From: Calditrichales bacterium MX18-03 | Lineage (GTDB): Bacteria > Bacillota > Clostridia > Lutisporales > Lutisporaceae | Length of the DNA: 64,000 nt | Assembly: GCA_021083345.1 (NCBI GenBank) | Contig: JAJGRE010000001.1 | Span: forward strand, 1,612,001 to 1,676,000 | Direction: 5' to 3' | In this document: positions 17,376 to 26,210 of the stretch, in pieces | Layout of the letters: each line of letters opens with the position of its first letter | Numbering within the stretch: the stretch's first letter is position 1 | Made by a program: the position numbers and the translations under genes | The notes under the pieces: generated by a model | Database searches by the model: none | Seen by the model: the letters and a program-made list of their open reading frames with translations, nothing else | What the model was told of the DNA's origin: nothing

Positions 17376-19154
17376 TCATTCTGCCTCAGACTTGCATGCC
17401 TGCTTTGCATCCAGCATCCTGCCGGACAGATTCCTCCCTGCCAGGCATACATAGCTGCAGCTGCCACAACTCATGCACCTCAGAACAGCTTCCTTGGCCG
17501 CCTGAAGCTTCCCGTGGTCAATAAGCTCGGCATTTTTCCTGACATTGATGCCTGCCGGGCAGCAGCGGCTGCACAATCCGCAACCGATGCACTGGGTTGA
17601 CTCCTTATATCTGGGCAGCATCCCTGCTGCAAGGCAGTTGGTTGTCTTGCTCACCACTTCTTGCTCATCTGCTGCATGAGCCTGCATCAAGCCGCCACCG
17701 GCAAAAACCATGCCTTTGTCACCTACCGTTTTGCCGATGATCTCATGGAGCCTTTCACCCAGCTTGACTCGTACGACCCGGCTGCTGCAGCTAATCAGAT
17801 CCAATACCGTCATGAATCGTGTATCCGCTTTCTTATCCAGGCATACTGCTTCATAAACGGCATAAACCGTTTGCACATTAAGCACCAGAATACCTTGTTG
17901 TGCAGGGTTGGAGCCTGCAGGCACATTTACCTCCGTAAGCTTGCTGACGAATAGCTTCTCAGCACCATAAGGATACCGGTCGGGCATTTCAACCACTTCC
18001 ACAAAGGAAGGCAGCTGCAGCCCTTCCGTCTTTTTTGCTATCAGACAGGTTCTCTTAAATGAAACACACCTTCTCAAGGCCTCTATTCCAATTGTGATTT
18101 CCCGTTGCTTATTCTCCATTAGCCATTTATCATGCACCAGCCCCGGATCACATTCCATGCCGTTAATGATCAGATACTTGGTCTCTGTGTCCGCTTGCAG
18201 CACCGTACGGATTTTGTCTGCCGTCGAAAATCCGGCACCGCCCATTCCAAAAACACCGTTCCGCCTGATCCGTTCAAGGATTTGCTGCGGTCCAAGGCTG
18301 TCCAGGCCTGTTTCCATATATTCGCCTTTTTCCGTCAGATCGATCATTTCAGCAGCTGCAGCCTTTATTCCTGCCGGTGCTTTCAGTCTGATCCCCTCAA
18401 AAACCCCTTGGCGGCTGCTGCAAAAATGCCGGGCAACAGCAAAGGAAGCTGCATTGAAAAGCAGAATTGCAAGCGAAAGCACCATAAGGGAATGGTCGAA
18501 GTACATGGTCACAACACCTGTTGCAAATCCGCCCAACAGCCCTGCGTATGGGTTGTCCGTGGCAGTAGCCGGGTCGGTTATCACGACACACCCCCAAAAC
18601 AGGATGCCGTAAGCCAGCACGGCTGTAAGGTTCAATCCGCCGGTAAAAAACAGGGCCGCAGCCATTCCGGCAATCAGTCCCACTCCCGGAAACGGTCTGA
18701 CTGCAATAAAGGGAAAGGACAGAACCAATGCCGGCAACAGCCAGTATGAGGGTTCAAAAAGCCGCAGCTCCAACGGAAATGCCAGACTCAGGAAAAACAT
18801 GGCCGTTGCTGCCGGGTTGAAGATATTTTTCCCGGTACCGCCCCATATATGCTTACCCACGATCAAGGCTGCTGCAATGCCCAGCAGTCCAGCCCACCCC
18901 GGCAGTCCCTTGACGGCTGGATACAGCACGGCAGCCGTTACAGCAGCCGACACGGCACAGACCGGACGCTGATACCGGATATAATTGATGACCACATCCA
19001 GAACTAGCGCAGCCGCAACCAGAAGCACATACTTCAGTATGGATACCGGTGATGCAACCCAGTCTGGCAGCTGATAAAGGGATACGGCAAAAAAGAGCAC
19101 CGCCAGCAGGTGCTCATTTGACCAACGGGTTCTGATTAAAGGATAGGTATTCAT
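17376..19154 (-). CDS. RnfD-RnfC fusion protein
   Basis: 592 residues joining two Rnf-complex subunits in one chain. Residues 1-245 are RnfD/NqrB-like: about nine membrane helices, IWGGTGKNIFNPAATAMFFL and VVITDPATATDNPYAG; the SGAT flavinylation motif of standard RnfD is not seen. Residues 270-592 are RnfC-like: GVFGMGGAGFSTADKI, LIINGMECDPGLVHD, a SLBB-like stretch (VRVKLGERLHEIIG) and two [4Fe-4S] motifs (CIGCGLCSRCCPAG, CMSCGSCSYVC). It would couple NAD(P)H or ferredoxin oxidation to the membrane. No RnfG, A, B or E genes follow, so this is not a classical rnf operon. It overlaps the upstream CoA-binding-domain gene by 4 bases. Confidence 0.85.
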   Translation of the reverse strand: MNTYPLIRTRWSNEHLLAVLFFAVSLYQLPDWVASPVSILKYVLLVAAALVLDVVINYIRYQRPVCAVSAAVTAAVLYPAVKGLPGWAGLLGIAAALIVGKHIWGGTGKNIFNPAATAMFFLSLAFPLELRLFEPSYWLLPALVLSFPFIAVRPFPGVGLIAGMAAALFFTGGLNLTAVLAYGILFWGCVVITDPATATDNPYAGLLGGFATGVVTMYFDHSLMVLSLAILLFNAASFAVARHFCSSRQGVFEGIRLKAPAGIKAAAAEMIDLTEKGEYMETGLDSLGPQQILERIRRNGVFGMGGAGFSTADKIRTVLQADTETKYLIINGMECDPGLVHDKWLMENKQREITIGIEALRRCVSFKRTCLIAKKTEGLQLPSFVEVVEMPDRYPYGAEKLFVSKLTEVNVPAGSNPAQQGILVLNVQTVYAVYEAVCLDKKADTRFMTVLDLISCSSRVVRVKLGERLHEIIGKTVGDKGMVFAGGGLMQAHAADEQEVVSKTTNCLAAGMLPRYKESTQCIGCGLCSRCCPAGINVRKNAELIDHGKLQAAKEAVLRCMSCGSCSYVCLAGRNLSGRMLDAKQACKSEAE

Positions 19155-19579
19155 CTCTTGACACCCGCAAAAAATGCATGAAGCCGATGCATGCCGGAAC
19201 CGAAGACCATCATGGGACAGCCCACAGCCGCCTCAATTCCTATTTCCTTGCAAAGGTTCAACGTATCCTGATCCGCTACCTTCGAATTCTGAAACAGGAT
19301 GCGCTTGACGCCGTTTTCCTTCAAGAGCTTGACCATCTCTCGCGCGTTCTCGCCTTTGACCAGCACATAAGCTGTCTCCGGCACCTTGGGCAGCTCTGAA
19401 AAGTTCTGATAGACCTTCACGTCAAAGCCTGTTTTTGTTTTGTTGTTCATGGGATAAACCTTGTAGCCGTTTTTTGTCATGGCATTCATGATGCTGCTGC
19501 AGAACGCTTTCTGCTTGCTGGAGTATCCCACAAAGAGAATCTCATTGCCCTTGAAGAAATCCTTGCTGATCTTTTCCAT
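19151..19579 (-). CDS. CoA-binding (Rossmann) domain protein
   Basis: 142 residues of the CoA_binding family (YccU-like, the fold of the alpha subunit N-terminus of succinyl-CoA ligase): NEILFVGYSSKQKAFCSSIM for the nucleotide loop, then KVYPMNNKTK, FSELPKVPETAYVLVKGE and GVKRILFQNSKVADQD. The canonical GAS..p.k.g loop is altered (VGYSSKQ). Its stop overlaps the start of the RnfD-RnfC fusion (ATGA), implying co-production. Function unknown. Confidence 0.8.
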   Translation of the reverse strand: MEKISKDFFKGNEILFVGYSSKQKAFCSSIMNAMTKNGYKVYPMNNKTKTGFDVKVYQNFSELPKVPETAYVLVKGENAREMVKLLKENGVKRILFQNSKVADQDTLNLCKEIGIEAAVGCPMMVFGSGMHRLHAFFAGVKR

Positions 19580-19696
19580 ATTTACCCACCTCTCAACGAT
19601 TTAATTTTTCTCTTATTAATACGTTTTTTAGACAAGATTGTTTCATTATCAGTTCTCCATTTTTCCTATTTATCCTTTATTTTACAGGATCTCTGC

Positions 19697-19725
19697 ATAA
19701 AAAAAAGAAGGCATCGATATGCCTT
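19697..19725 (-). terminator. Terminator ending the TetR-controlled flavin operon
   Basis: AAGGCAT-CGAT-ATGCCTT (19708-19725) followed on the minus strand by CTTTTTTTT, 10 bases past the methyltransferase stop. It separates the six-gene operon upstream from the CoA-binding/RnfD-RnfC pair. Confidence 0.85.
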
Positions 19726-19734
19726 AAGATTGTA

Positions 19735-20361
19735 CTACACACTTATGCCAGCTTTAAACAAATAATGCCGGCACCCTTTGTCCTTCAAGCCGGCGTCAAG
19801 AGCACCTTCCCTGACATATTCGAAGCCTGCTTTCCCTGCTTCCCATATCAGCTTCTTTTTGGTGTACAGGAAAATTGTACTGTTCAGTATAATTCCACCT
19901 ACCACTTGACGTCTCATTTCGGATCCGTTTTTATCTCCCTCTATCGTTATGATAGACAAATATCCATTATCTTCTAATACGCGACTGATGCTTTTCATCA
20001 CGGACTGAAGCTCTACCGGTTTTATATACGGTAGTGATCCGCTGAAAAAGACACCCTGAAATCTGCCGAGGCCGGTACCCAGCTCAAGGAAGTCCTGCAC
20101 TTCGAACCTGCACACCGGACATCTTTCCCGGGCAACCCGGATGCATTCTTCACTAAAATCAACACCGACAACCTGCAAACCGGCTTCCGCCAGCTTTATG
20201 CTTCCATGTCCGGGACCGCAGCCCATATCCAGCACCCTTGCGTTTGGCGGCAATAATGCTGCAAACTCCTGAATGGACGGAAGTAAAACCTCACTTCCGT
20301 ACCATTCCTCAGCTGTCTGCTCAGCCGTTATATCGTAATACAGCTTAGTTTCATTTATCAT
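19735..20361 (-). CDS. Class I SAM-dependent methyltransferase
   Basis: 208-residue cytosolic protein with motif I RVLDMGCGPGHGSIKLAEAG, VGVDFSEECIRVARE, QDFLELG and a late SRVLEDNGYLSII. Resembles small Methyltransf_25/UbiE-like enzymes. It is the last gene of the operon that starts at 23861, 25 bases after the FMN-binding gene, and is followed by a terminator. Substrate unknown; C-terminus ends in a Lys/Arg-rich GLKDKGCRHYLFKA. Confidence 0.82.
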   Translation of the reverse strand: MINETKLYYDITAEQTAEEWYGSEVLLPSIQEFAALLPPNARVLDMGCGPGHGSIKLAEAGLQVVGVDFSEECIRVARERCPVCRFEVQDFLELGTGLGRFQGVFFSGSLPYIKPVELQSVMKSISRVLEDNGYLSIITIEGDKNGSEMRRQVVGGIILNSTIFLYTKKKLIWEAGKAGFEYVREGALDAGLKDKGCRHYLFKAGISV

Positions 20362-20386
20362 GCATCTCTCTCCTTAATCAGACGCC

Positions 20387-20779
20387 TCATTGCTCTGTAA
20401 GCGCTTTATATGCTGCAATCATGATGCATCTGCTGCTTGCGGAAGCTCCGGATACCACATCTACCGACACAGACTGCTCTTTAATGATCCTGTCGACCAC
20501 CTCCCGAGCCTCATATCCTTTGCCGCAGCGCTGGCTATTGACTGTTACTCCGACAATCCTGTGGTCCTTCACTTTCACATCCAGGTCCACTGCTTGAAGG
20601 AAGTCATCAAAGCGTCCCCTATAATTTCCATCCGCGAGACGATCCAGGTCTACCGCCATAATCTGATTATACTCCTTCATGATGTTCTTCGCCATTGCCT
20701 GACCTCGGATTTCAAACCCCCCATAAGCACCCAAGGCCGCCAGTATTACAACTATTATAATGATGATTACTTTTCTCAT
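20387..20779 (-). CDS. FMN-binding domain protein (RnfG-like), membrane anchored
   Basis: 130 residues: one N-terminal membrane helix (VIIIIIVVILAALGAYGG) then an extracytoplasmic FMN_bind domain (DGNYRGRF at about 53, RIVGVTVNS). Proteins of this type carry FMN covalently bound to Ser/Thr in an SGA(T/S)xS motif placed by ApbE. Here the motif is SGASASS, with Ser where Thr is usual. Start overlaps the stop of the upstream... MATE reading frame boundary by 4 bases (20776-20779), so it is coupled to that gene. It is a paralogue of the FMN-binding protein at 22172. Confidence 0.82.
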   Translation of the reverse strand: MRKVIIIIIVVILAALGAYGGFEIRGQAMAKNIMKEYNQIMAVDLDRLADGNYRGRFDDFLQAVDLDVKVKDHRIVGVTVNSQRCGKGYEAREVVDRIIKEQSVSVDVVSGASASSRCIMIAAYKALTEQ

Positions 20780-22164
20780 GCCGACACCTTCACTTTCTTA
20801 CTTGTTTCTTGTATGTTAACATATCCGCCTTTCAATACCGGAAAAAACCAAAGGAACAACAATATGCCCTTGAAAATGCTGGAAACTGTTATGACCCACC
20901 AGATGCTATTCAACCCCAGATCGGGCAGCCCCAACAGCAAAACCACTCCCGGTATTCTCAATGCTGTGAAAACAATACCCACAGCTGAAGGCGGCATTGT
21001 CTTCCCTATCCCGTTGAAAGCCCCAGTTGTCGCCATTTCAATGCAGACGAAGATCTGGCTGATGCTGAGTATTCTCATATAGTCCGATCCCATTTGAACA
21101 GCATGAGGATCGTTCAAGAACAGGCTGAACAGCTGTTCCGAAAAGAAAAAGAACACTGCCGTATTCACCAAACCGATCAGCAGGACCAAACCCAACCCGG
21201 CGAGATAACCTTTGCGTACCCTGTCCATCCTCCGGGCACCGTAATTCTGTCCTGTGAAGGTACAAATGGCGCTGGAAAACCCGCCCACTGTCATCCAGGT
21301 AAGGGATTCGATCTGGGAGCCTACCTTCTGTACGGCAATGGCAGCATCCCCCCACTCTGCAATAAAACGTGCCAGAATGATGGCTATGATGGAAAACAAC
21401 CCACTATGCAAGCCTACCGGCGCTCCTAGCTTCAGCAGTCGGGTCAGCGTTGTCCTGCTGACTTTTTCAGGTTTGGACAACGGTACCGTACCCTTGGCTT
21501 TAGCCCGAAAAGCCAGTAAGAAAGTAATCATGACACAGGTATGGGCTATCACCGATGCAATGGCCGCGCCCTTTGCCCCATAGAAGTTCAAGCCTGGTAT
21601 CCTATTGAATATCAACAAAGGATCAAGCACTGCGTTCATCACCATTCCGGCAGTGTTGACCAAAAACGGCAGCCTGCTGTTGCCGGCCCCGATCAGAATA
21701 CCGGTAAACACAGGATTCAGAAACTGTGGGACCATAAACAGGGCTGTGATGGTCAGGTATTCTTTTGCTGCCTTGACGACATAGTCACTTTTCAGATTAA
21801 AGAACCCGACGAGCTGGTTCATGAACGCCAGGATAAACAGCATGTATCCAATGGCAAACGCAATTGCCAGAATGAGGCTGTGTGATGCAACCTCATTCAC
21901 TCTTTTGTGATCCTTTGCTCCGAACGACTGCGATACCTCCACTTCAGCACCGGTCCTTGGTATGAGGATCAGCATCATGGCCAGCCAAACAAAAAAGCTT
22001 GCAGTTCCCACAGCCGCAACCTCCATGGTGCTGATTCTGCCCAGCCAGAACATGTCAGTAAGGCTGTATGCCATTTGTACGAAAGAGGTGCTCATGATCG
22101 GAACCGCCAATTTAATCAGGCTTTTAGCGATGCTGCCCTCAGTCAGGCCAAACTGCTTAGCCAT
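20776..22164 (-). CDS. MATE family efflux transporter
   Basis: About 462 residues, 12 predicted helices, MATE signature AVPIMSTSFVQMAYSLTDMFWLGR in the first helices and the repeat LLKLGAPVGLHSGLFSI at mid-protein. Located between two FMN-binding protein genes, which it touches on both sides, so it belongs to the TetR-controlled operon; substrate unknown. Start taken as ATG at 22164 (MAKQFGLTEGS), preceded by GGGAG; an ATG at 22200 would overlap the upstream gene by 29 bases. Confidence 0.88.
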   Translation of the reverse strand: MAKQFGLTEGSIAKSLIKLAVPIMSTSFVQMAYSLTDMFWLGRISTMEVAAVGTASFFVWLAMMLILIPRTGAEVEVSQSFGAKDHKRVNEVASHSLILAIAFAIGYMLFILAFMNQLVGFFNLKSDYVVKAAKEYLTITALFMVPQFLNPVFTGILIGAGNSRLPFLVNTAGMVMNAVLDPLLIFNRIPGLNFYGAKGAAIASVIAHTCVMITFLLAFRAKAKGTVPLSKPEKVSRTTLTRLLKLGAPVGLHSGLFSIIAIILARFIAEWGDAAIAVQKVGSQIESLTWMTVGGFSSAICTFTGQNYGARRMDRVRKGYLAGLGLVLLIGLVNTAVFFFFSEQLFSLFLNDPHAVQMGSDYMRILSISQIFVCIEMATTGAFNGIGKTMPPSAVGIVFTALRIPGVVLLLGLPDLGLNSIWWVITVSSIFKGILLFLWFFPVLKGGYVNIQETSKKVKVSA

Positions 22165-22171
22165 ACTCCCG

Positions 22172-22561
22172 TCACTTTCCGGAAGCAGCCAGCAAAGCAT
22201 CTTCCACAGCTCTTAGAATCGCCTTGCTTGTAGAAGTCGCCCCAGATACCAGATCGACCTGCAGTGATTGCTTCTCCAATACGTGGCCGATGACAGCTTC
22301 TGCTTTTCTTGCATAATGTGCATCCCTGTTTTTTGTCATGCGGATGTCTTGAATCTTCTGCCCTTTTATGACGACTTCAACCCCATAATCCGTATAGCTG
22401 CCTTGGTATACGCCGTCTTTCAGACTCGAAAAATCGATGTTTTCAATAGGTAAACTGATCGCCTCCTGAATCGCCTTTTCCATCGGCAGATAGTATAGGA
22501 AATAAGCGCCTGCTCCAATGATCACTAACATCAATAAAGCTGCAAGCATTATTTTTTTCAT
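22172..22561 (-). CDS. FMN-binding domain protein (RnfG-like), membrane anchored
   Basis: 129 residues with a single N-terminal membrane helix (MLAALLMLVIIGAGAYFLYY) and an external FMN_bind domain: DGVYQGSYTDYG, IQDIRMTKNRD and the flavinylation motif VSGATSTSKAI with the acceptor Thr. Likely a one-electron flavin carrier on the outer face of the membrane. Its ATG overlaps the stop of the upstream acetyltransferase by 4 bases. No ApbE flavin transferase gene lies in the window. Confidence 0.87.
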   Translation of the reverse strand: MKKIMLAALLMLVIIGAGAYFLYYLPMEKAIQEAISLPIENIDFSSLKDGVYQGSYTDYGVEVVIKGQKIQDIRMTKNRDAHYARKAEAVIGHVLEKQSLQVDLVSGATSTSKAILRAVEDALLAASGK

Positions 22562-23073
22562 CGCATCCTCCCTTGTTCACCCAATTCTTTTTCCATCCAT
22601 ACCACACTGAAGCTTTTTCCCTTTTTCTTTCCTATATTCAGAAATCTTCCGCATTCAACGAACCCATTCTTCTTATGAAATGCGATACTTCTCTCATTGT
22701 ATGACGATATACTTGCCAGAATGTACTCTATCCCAATTCCCCTCCCTGCTTCTTCAAGCAGCTTCAGCGCTTTTTCTCCCAAGCCTTTTCCTACATAGTC
22801 TTCCCCAATAAAATAGGTGATCTCTGCCGTATGTTTAAACGCCGGCAAAGGATTATGTGCCCTGAGAAAACAAAACCCCATTGCTTTGCCAGTAGAAATA
22901 TCCGTCATGACAAAAGCCGGATATCCTTTTGTCATTTCCAGGAATTTCTCAAAGAACTCATAGGGCAGCCTGTTCTCAAAGTATGCAGCATAGCTGTTTT
23001 CTACGTAATAATTGAAAATGTCCATCACTTCTTTACGATGTTCTTCCGTCATAGGCTCAAATTTACATTCCAC
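22558..23073 (-). CDS. GNAT family N-acetyltransferase
   Basis: 171-residue acetyltransferase resembling phosphinothricin acetyltransferases: EHRKEVMDIFNYYVENSYAAY at the N-terminus, acetyl-CoA motif A EDYVGKGLGEKALKLLEE (Q/RxxGxG/A), and SYNERSIAFHKKNGFVECGRF. Second gene of the TetR operon, 44 bases after the EFR1 gene. The acetyl acceptor is unknown. Confidence 0.85.
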   Translation of the reverse strand: MECKFEPMTEEHRKEVMDIFNYYVENSYAAYFENRLPYEFFEKFLEMTKGYPAFVMTDISTGKAMGFCFLRAHNPLPAFKHTAEITYFIGEDYVGKGLGEKALKLLEEAGRGIGIEYILASISSYNERSIAFHKKNGFVECGRFLNIGKKKGKSFSVVWMEKELGEQGRMR

Positions 23074-23117
23074 AGTGTCTCTGCCCCCTATTAATGCATA
23101 TTTTCAGGCGTTTCGCT

Positions 23118-23861
23118 TCAGTCAATAAAAAAGTCCTTCAGTTCCACATACGGATTCAGATGGTAAGTTCTTGCTGCCAGGTTCTTTCCCTGCAGTGCCT
23201 TCTTCGGGCACCAGTTGAAGCAAGCCCCGCATTGCTCGCATTTGTGCAGCCAGACGGGCTTCCCTTCCTTTATCTCAATATTTCTGACCGGACATACTTT
23301 TTGGCAGATGCCGCAGCCGTCACAGTTTCCGTCGGTGAAGAATTTCTTATCGTCATTGGGAACCAGCACTGCCGCCAGTCTGTTGGCCAAGCCTGTCATA
23401 ATATACTTGTCCAAGAACTTCACATTATCGATTGCCTGGGTTTTCTTATCTCTGACAGCGGACACGATTTCATCGGTTTTCTGATGCCATGCATCCAATG
23501 ATTCCTGGGTGCCGTTTGCTACCAGATAATAACCAGCCGACAACTTCAAACCCTTCTTCTTCAGCCTGCTCTCCAGCTGTGTCATTGTACCCATAGGCAT
23601 GCCTCCCGTCGTCACAGCCGCGAAAATATATTTTGTCCTGTCCTTCAAATCCATCTTACGGATAAATCTGGACATGATTCCCGGCATTCCAAAGTCTATG
23701 ACCGGAAATACCAACCCGATACGGTCGGCAGAAAAATCAGCTCCCTCCTCCATTGCTTTAGATACTGGTACCAACTGGACATCTCCCAGCTTGCCGGCAA
23801 GCATGCGTGCAGCATACAAAGCATTTCCTCTGCCCGAAAAATAGAAAATGGTTGTGCTCAT
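23118..23861 (-). CDS. EFR1 family flavodoxin-ferredoxin protein
   Basis: 247 residues. A flavodoxin-like N-terminal domain (IFYFSGRGNALYAARM phosphate loop, then LVFPVIDFGMPG and AAVTTGGMPMGT) is followed by two [4Fe-4S] motifs at the C-terminus (CDGCGICQKVCPV, CEQCGACFNWCP). This is the EFR1 architecture of anaerobes. It is the promoter-proximal gene of a six-gene operon transcribed divergently from a TetR regulator, and could shuttle electrons to the two FMN-binding proteins of the operon; that is inference. ATG at 23861 follows TTAGGAGGAG. Confidence 0.9.
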   Translation of the reverse strand: MSTTIFYFSGRGNALYAARMLAGKLGDVQLVPVSKAMEEGADFSADRIGLVFPVIDFGMPGIMSRFIRKMDLKDRTKYIFAAVTTGGMPMGTMTQLESRLKKKGLKLSAGYYLVANGTQESLDAWHQKTDEIVSAVRDKKTQAIDNVKFLDKYIMTGLANRLAAVLVPNDDKKFFTDGNCDGCGICQKVCPVRNIEIKEGKPVWLHKCEQCGACFNWCPKKALQGKNLAARTYHLNPYVELKDFFID

Positions 23862-23898
23862 ATTTCTCCTCCTAAATTGCCTGCTCCTCACAGAATTG

Positions 23899-23955
23899 AT
23901 GTTTGCAATGTAAACTTAATAAAATTATACATCTGTATGTTTACACTGTCAACAT
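23899..23955. promoter_or_regulatory. TetR operator pair with divergent sigma-A promoters
   Basis: Two copies of a 19-bp imperfect palindrome lie 38 bp apart: 23937-23955 (ATGTTTACACTGTCAACAT) and 23899-23917 (ATGTTTGCAATGTAAACTT). The first contains the -35 boxes of both divergent promoters: on the plus strand TTTACA-17-TATGAT toward tetR, on the minus strand TTGACA-17-TATAAT toward EFR1. The same palindrome, inverted, occurs at 27185 before the LuxR-type gene. The arrangement predicts repression of both sides by the TetR protein. Confidence 0.8.
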
Positions 23956-24008
23956 ATTGTGATATGATTTTATTTGAAATTGTCCGTTGATTGAAGGAGG
24001 TTCACAGA

Positions 24009-24623
24009 TTGACCAAAGATAAATATCACCACGGCGATCTGAAGAAAGATTTGATGAGTAAAGGGCTGCAGCTATTGGGTACTGAGGGCTACGAAGGCTT
24101 TTCGATCCGCAAGATAGCGGCCTTGTGCGGTGTAAGCCATGCCGCTCCATATAAGCATTTCCAGAGCAAGGAGGCGATGGTCGCAGCAATTATCGCTGAT
24201 GTGTCATGGAAATTTGGGGCAATGGTCAAGGATGTTATGGACAAATACGCACATGACCCCAAAACAAAGAATATTGAAATGGGCAAGCATTATACCAAGT
24301 TCATGGTTGAAAACCCGGATTATTTCAGATTCATGTTTTTAACCAATCATTATAGTCCCATTCACTTCACAGGCGAATCCATTGAGATCGATGAAAGGCA
24401 TAGTGGTTTTAATATATCGCTGAAGTGCGCAGAGGACTTTTTTGACTCTATCAACCTGGAGAAAGAAAAAAGAGCAATGGCATTTCTGTCCATATGGAGT
24501 CTTGCCCATGGCTCTACGGTCATGCTCATACACGGAACCGTCGCCTATTCCGGCGATTATCTGGAGCTGGTAGCCAAAATGTTAAAAGAAAAGCTTGAAT
24601 CCTTAGAAAGGAATCAAGCATAA
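24009..24623 (+). CDS. TetR/AcrR family transcriptional regulator
   Basis: 204 residues. N-terminal HTH (FSIRKIAALCGVSHAAPYKHFQSKEAMVAAI, about 27-57) is a textbook TetR DNA-binding domain; the C-terminal ~140 residues form the ligand-binding helical domain (WHG-type, FRFMFLTNHY). The TTG at 24009 is chosen because AAGGAGG lies 8 bases before it. Divergent from the EFR1 operon; shares a two-site operator with it and probably regulates itself, the EFR1 operon and the LuxR-type gene at 27302. Confidence 0.9.
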   Translation: MTKDKYHHGDLKKDLMSKGLQLLGTEGYEGFSIRKIAALCGVSHAAPYKHFQSKEAMVAAIIADVSWKFGAMVKDVMDKYAHDPKTKNIEMGKHYTKFMVENPDYFRFMFLTNHYSPIHFTGESIEIDERHSGFNISLKCAEDFFDSINLEKEKRAMAFLSIWSLAHGSTVMLIHGTVAYSGDYLELVAKMLKEKLESLERNQA

Positions 24624-24738
24624 AGTTTTGGGCAGCGGATATCCTTCTGCTGCCCTACGTATGAGGGAAATGGGTTTAGGTGAATTCTTCCCGACAACAG
24701 CTGCTTTGTGTCAAGAAGAAATATATGTGTCACATTTC

Positions 24739-25104
24739 CTACATGCCAAGCAGCCACCTTATAGCTTCCTGCTCTGTGGAAAACTGTGCGAAGGTATCGC
24801 CTTGCTGGACTTTTGCAAGTGATTTCTGCATCATGAGACTTGAAACAACCTGTGCCTGTCTTTTGCAATGAGAGACAGCGAACATATGGCCTTCATGGAT
24901 AACCTTATCGGAGCCCGGGGGCAGCAGCCTGACATCCAAATCCCTGACATCCGCAAGCAGTGAAGGTTCTCCCTTGCTGAATCTTTCCAATTCCTTCTGC
25001 ACAGCATTGCAGCCGTCTTCGACTCCCTTAAGGTCCGGCTTGCCGCTCCAAATGGCTTTGATCAGCTTGTTTTTTTGATCCACAGTAACTTTTACGTAAT
25101 CCAT
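24739..25104 (-). CDS. STAS/SpoIIAA-like domain protein
   Basis: 121 residues, soluble, alpha/beta. The layout KVTVDQKNKLIKAIWSGKPDLKG, LLADVRDLDVRLLPPGS, RQAQVVSSLMMQKSLAKV and FSTEQEAIRWLLG matches the SpoIIAA-like fold in which a short beta strand carries D..dl and the C-terminus ends with EEAlkWL. No phospho-Ser site is obvious. Third gene of an operon with a cytosolic MCP, 11 bases after its stop. Confidence 0.65.
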   Translation of the reverse strand: MDYVKVTVDQKNKLIKAIWSGKPDLKGVEDGCNAVQKELERFSKGEPSLLADVRDLDVRLLPPGSDKVIHEGHMFAVSHCKRQAQVVSSLMMQKSLAKVQQGDTFAQFSTEQEAIRWLLGM

Positions 25105-25115
25105 TCTGCACCCTC

Positions 25116-26138
25116 CTAAATCATTTTTTCCAGTTCGTTCAGTCGTTTCTTGGATTGCAATACCCTGTTGACGATCTCTGATGACCCCTCTGTCATATAA
25201 GTGAGACTTACTGCAATTTCGTTGGCACCCTTGGCGTTCTCTTCCACGGCTGCTGTGATGGAAGACACCTGTCCTGCTATCTTATTCATCGTTGAGGACA
25301 GTGTATCAATCGTTGCCGCATAGTTTTCCATCATCCCGTTAATACTGGCAGCATCATTGCTGTACCGTTCACCCATTTGCACCAGCTTCTTGTAATCCCC
25401 GATGACCCTGTTTTCCATAAACTCCGTCATCGTTTTAGAACTACTGATCAACTCATTAAAAAATCGGTTCATCACTTTTGCAATGTCTTGAATATTCAGC
25501 ACCGTCTCTTTTGTCTGCTCGGCCAGCTTCTTGATTTCTGTCGCCACCACCGCGAAGCCTTTGCCGTAATCACCGGCGCGTGCTGCCTCAATGGATGCAT
25601 TCAGGGAAATCAGATTGATCTGGGATGCAACTCCCAGTATGCTTTTGGCAAGTATATCGATCTCACTTATGACCTTCGACTTGTCTACCGCCGTTTTCAG
25701 CATGCCGTCAAACTCCAGGCACATCGTTTTTGCACTTGCCTCAGACTCAACTGCCTCCTTACGCATCGCATCCGCTCTCTCACTTATTTCTGCAACCGTC
25801 CCCATATTCTCGATAATACTCATTGCAACCTCTGTGACAAGCGTGTCGACAGCTATGACATCACTATTAATCTCTTGCACGGAGGAAGCTGTCTCCTCCG
25901 TATTGGCCGATAACTCCTCCACCACTGCTGCGATCTCATCAATTGAAGACTTCAGCCCTTCGATACCTAAAGTCGCATGATCCGCCTCTGTCACTGCCTC
26001 GACGATCTTATTGCCCAAGTGCGTATTATCCTTTAGAGCATTGCCGGGTTGCTCTTCAGCAGGCTTGTCCTGCTTGATTCGCTGCCCGGAGAGTATTCTT
26101 CGTGCTATTTCAAAAGACACCCTCACCAACCCCCTCAT
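25116..26138 (-). CDS. Cytosolic methyl-accepting chemotaxis-type protein
   Basis: About 340 residues without any membrane helix. The conserved MCP tip [50 protein letters not shown] (about 170-220) is flanked by helical coiled-coil arms ([21 protein letters not shown] before; [15 protein letters not shown] after). There is no periplasmic or PAS sensor, so signals may come from the operon partners, an NTase-like protein upstream and a STAS-like protein downstream. ATG at 26138 has GAGAGAAGG before it; a TTG at 26171 is a longer alternative. Confidence 0.88.
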   Translation of the reverse strand: MRGLVRVSFEIARRILSGQRIKQDKPAEEQPGNALKDNTHLGNKIVEAVTEADHATLGIEGLKSSIDEIAAVVEELSANTEETASSVQEINSDVIAVDTLVTEVAMSIIENMGTVAEISERADAMRKEAVESEASAKTMCLEFDGMLKTAVDKSKVISEIDILAKSILGVASQINLISLNASIEAARAGDYGKGFAVVATEIKKLAEQTKETVLNIQDIAKVMNRFFNELISSSKTMTEFMENRVIGDYKKLVQMGERYSNDAASINGMMENYAATIDTLSSTMNKIAGQVSSITAAVEENAKGANEIAVSLTYMTEGSSEIVNRVLQSKKRLNELEKMI

Positions 26139-26210
26139 GCCTTCTCTCGAAAATTCTGAGCCTGTTTGCAATGGTTTGTCGTTGTTCAGACATTCATTGC
26201 ATGACTCTCC

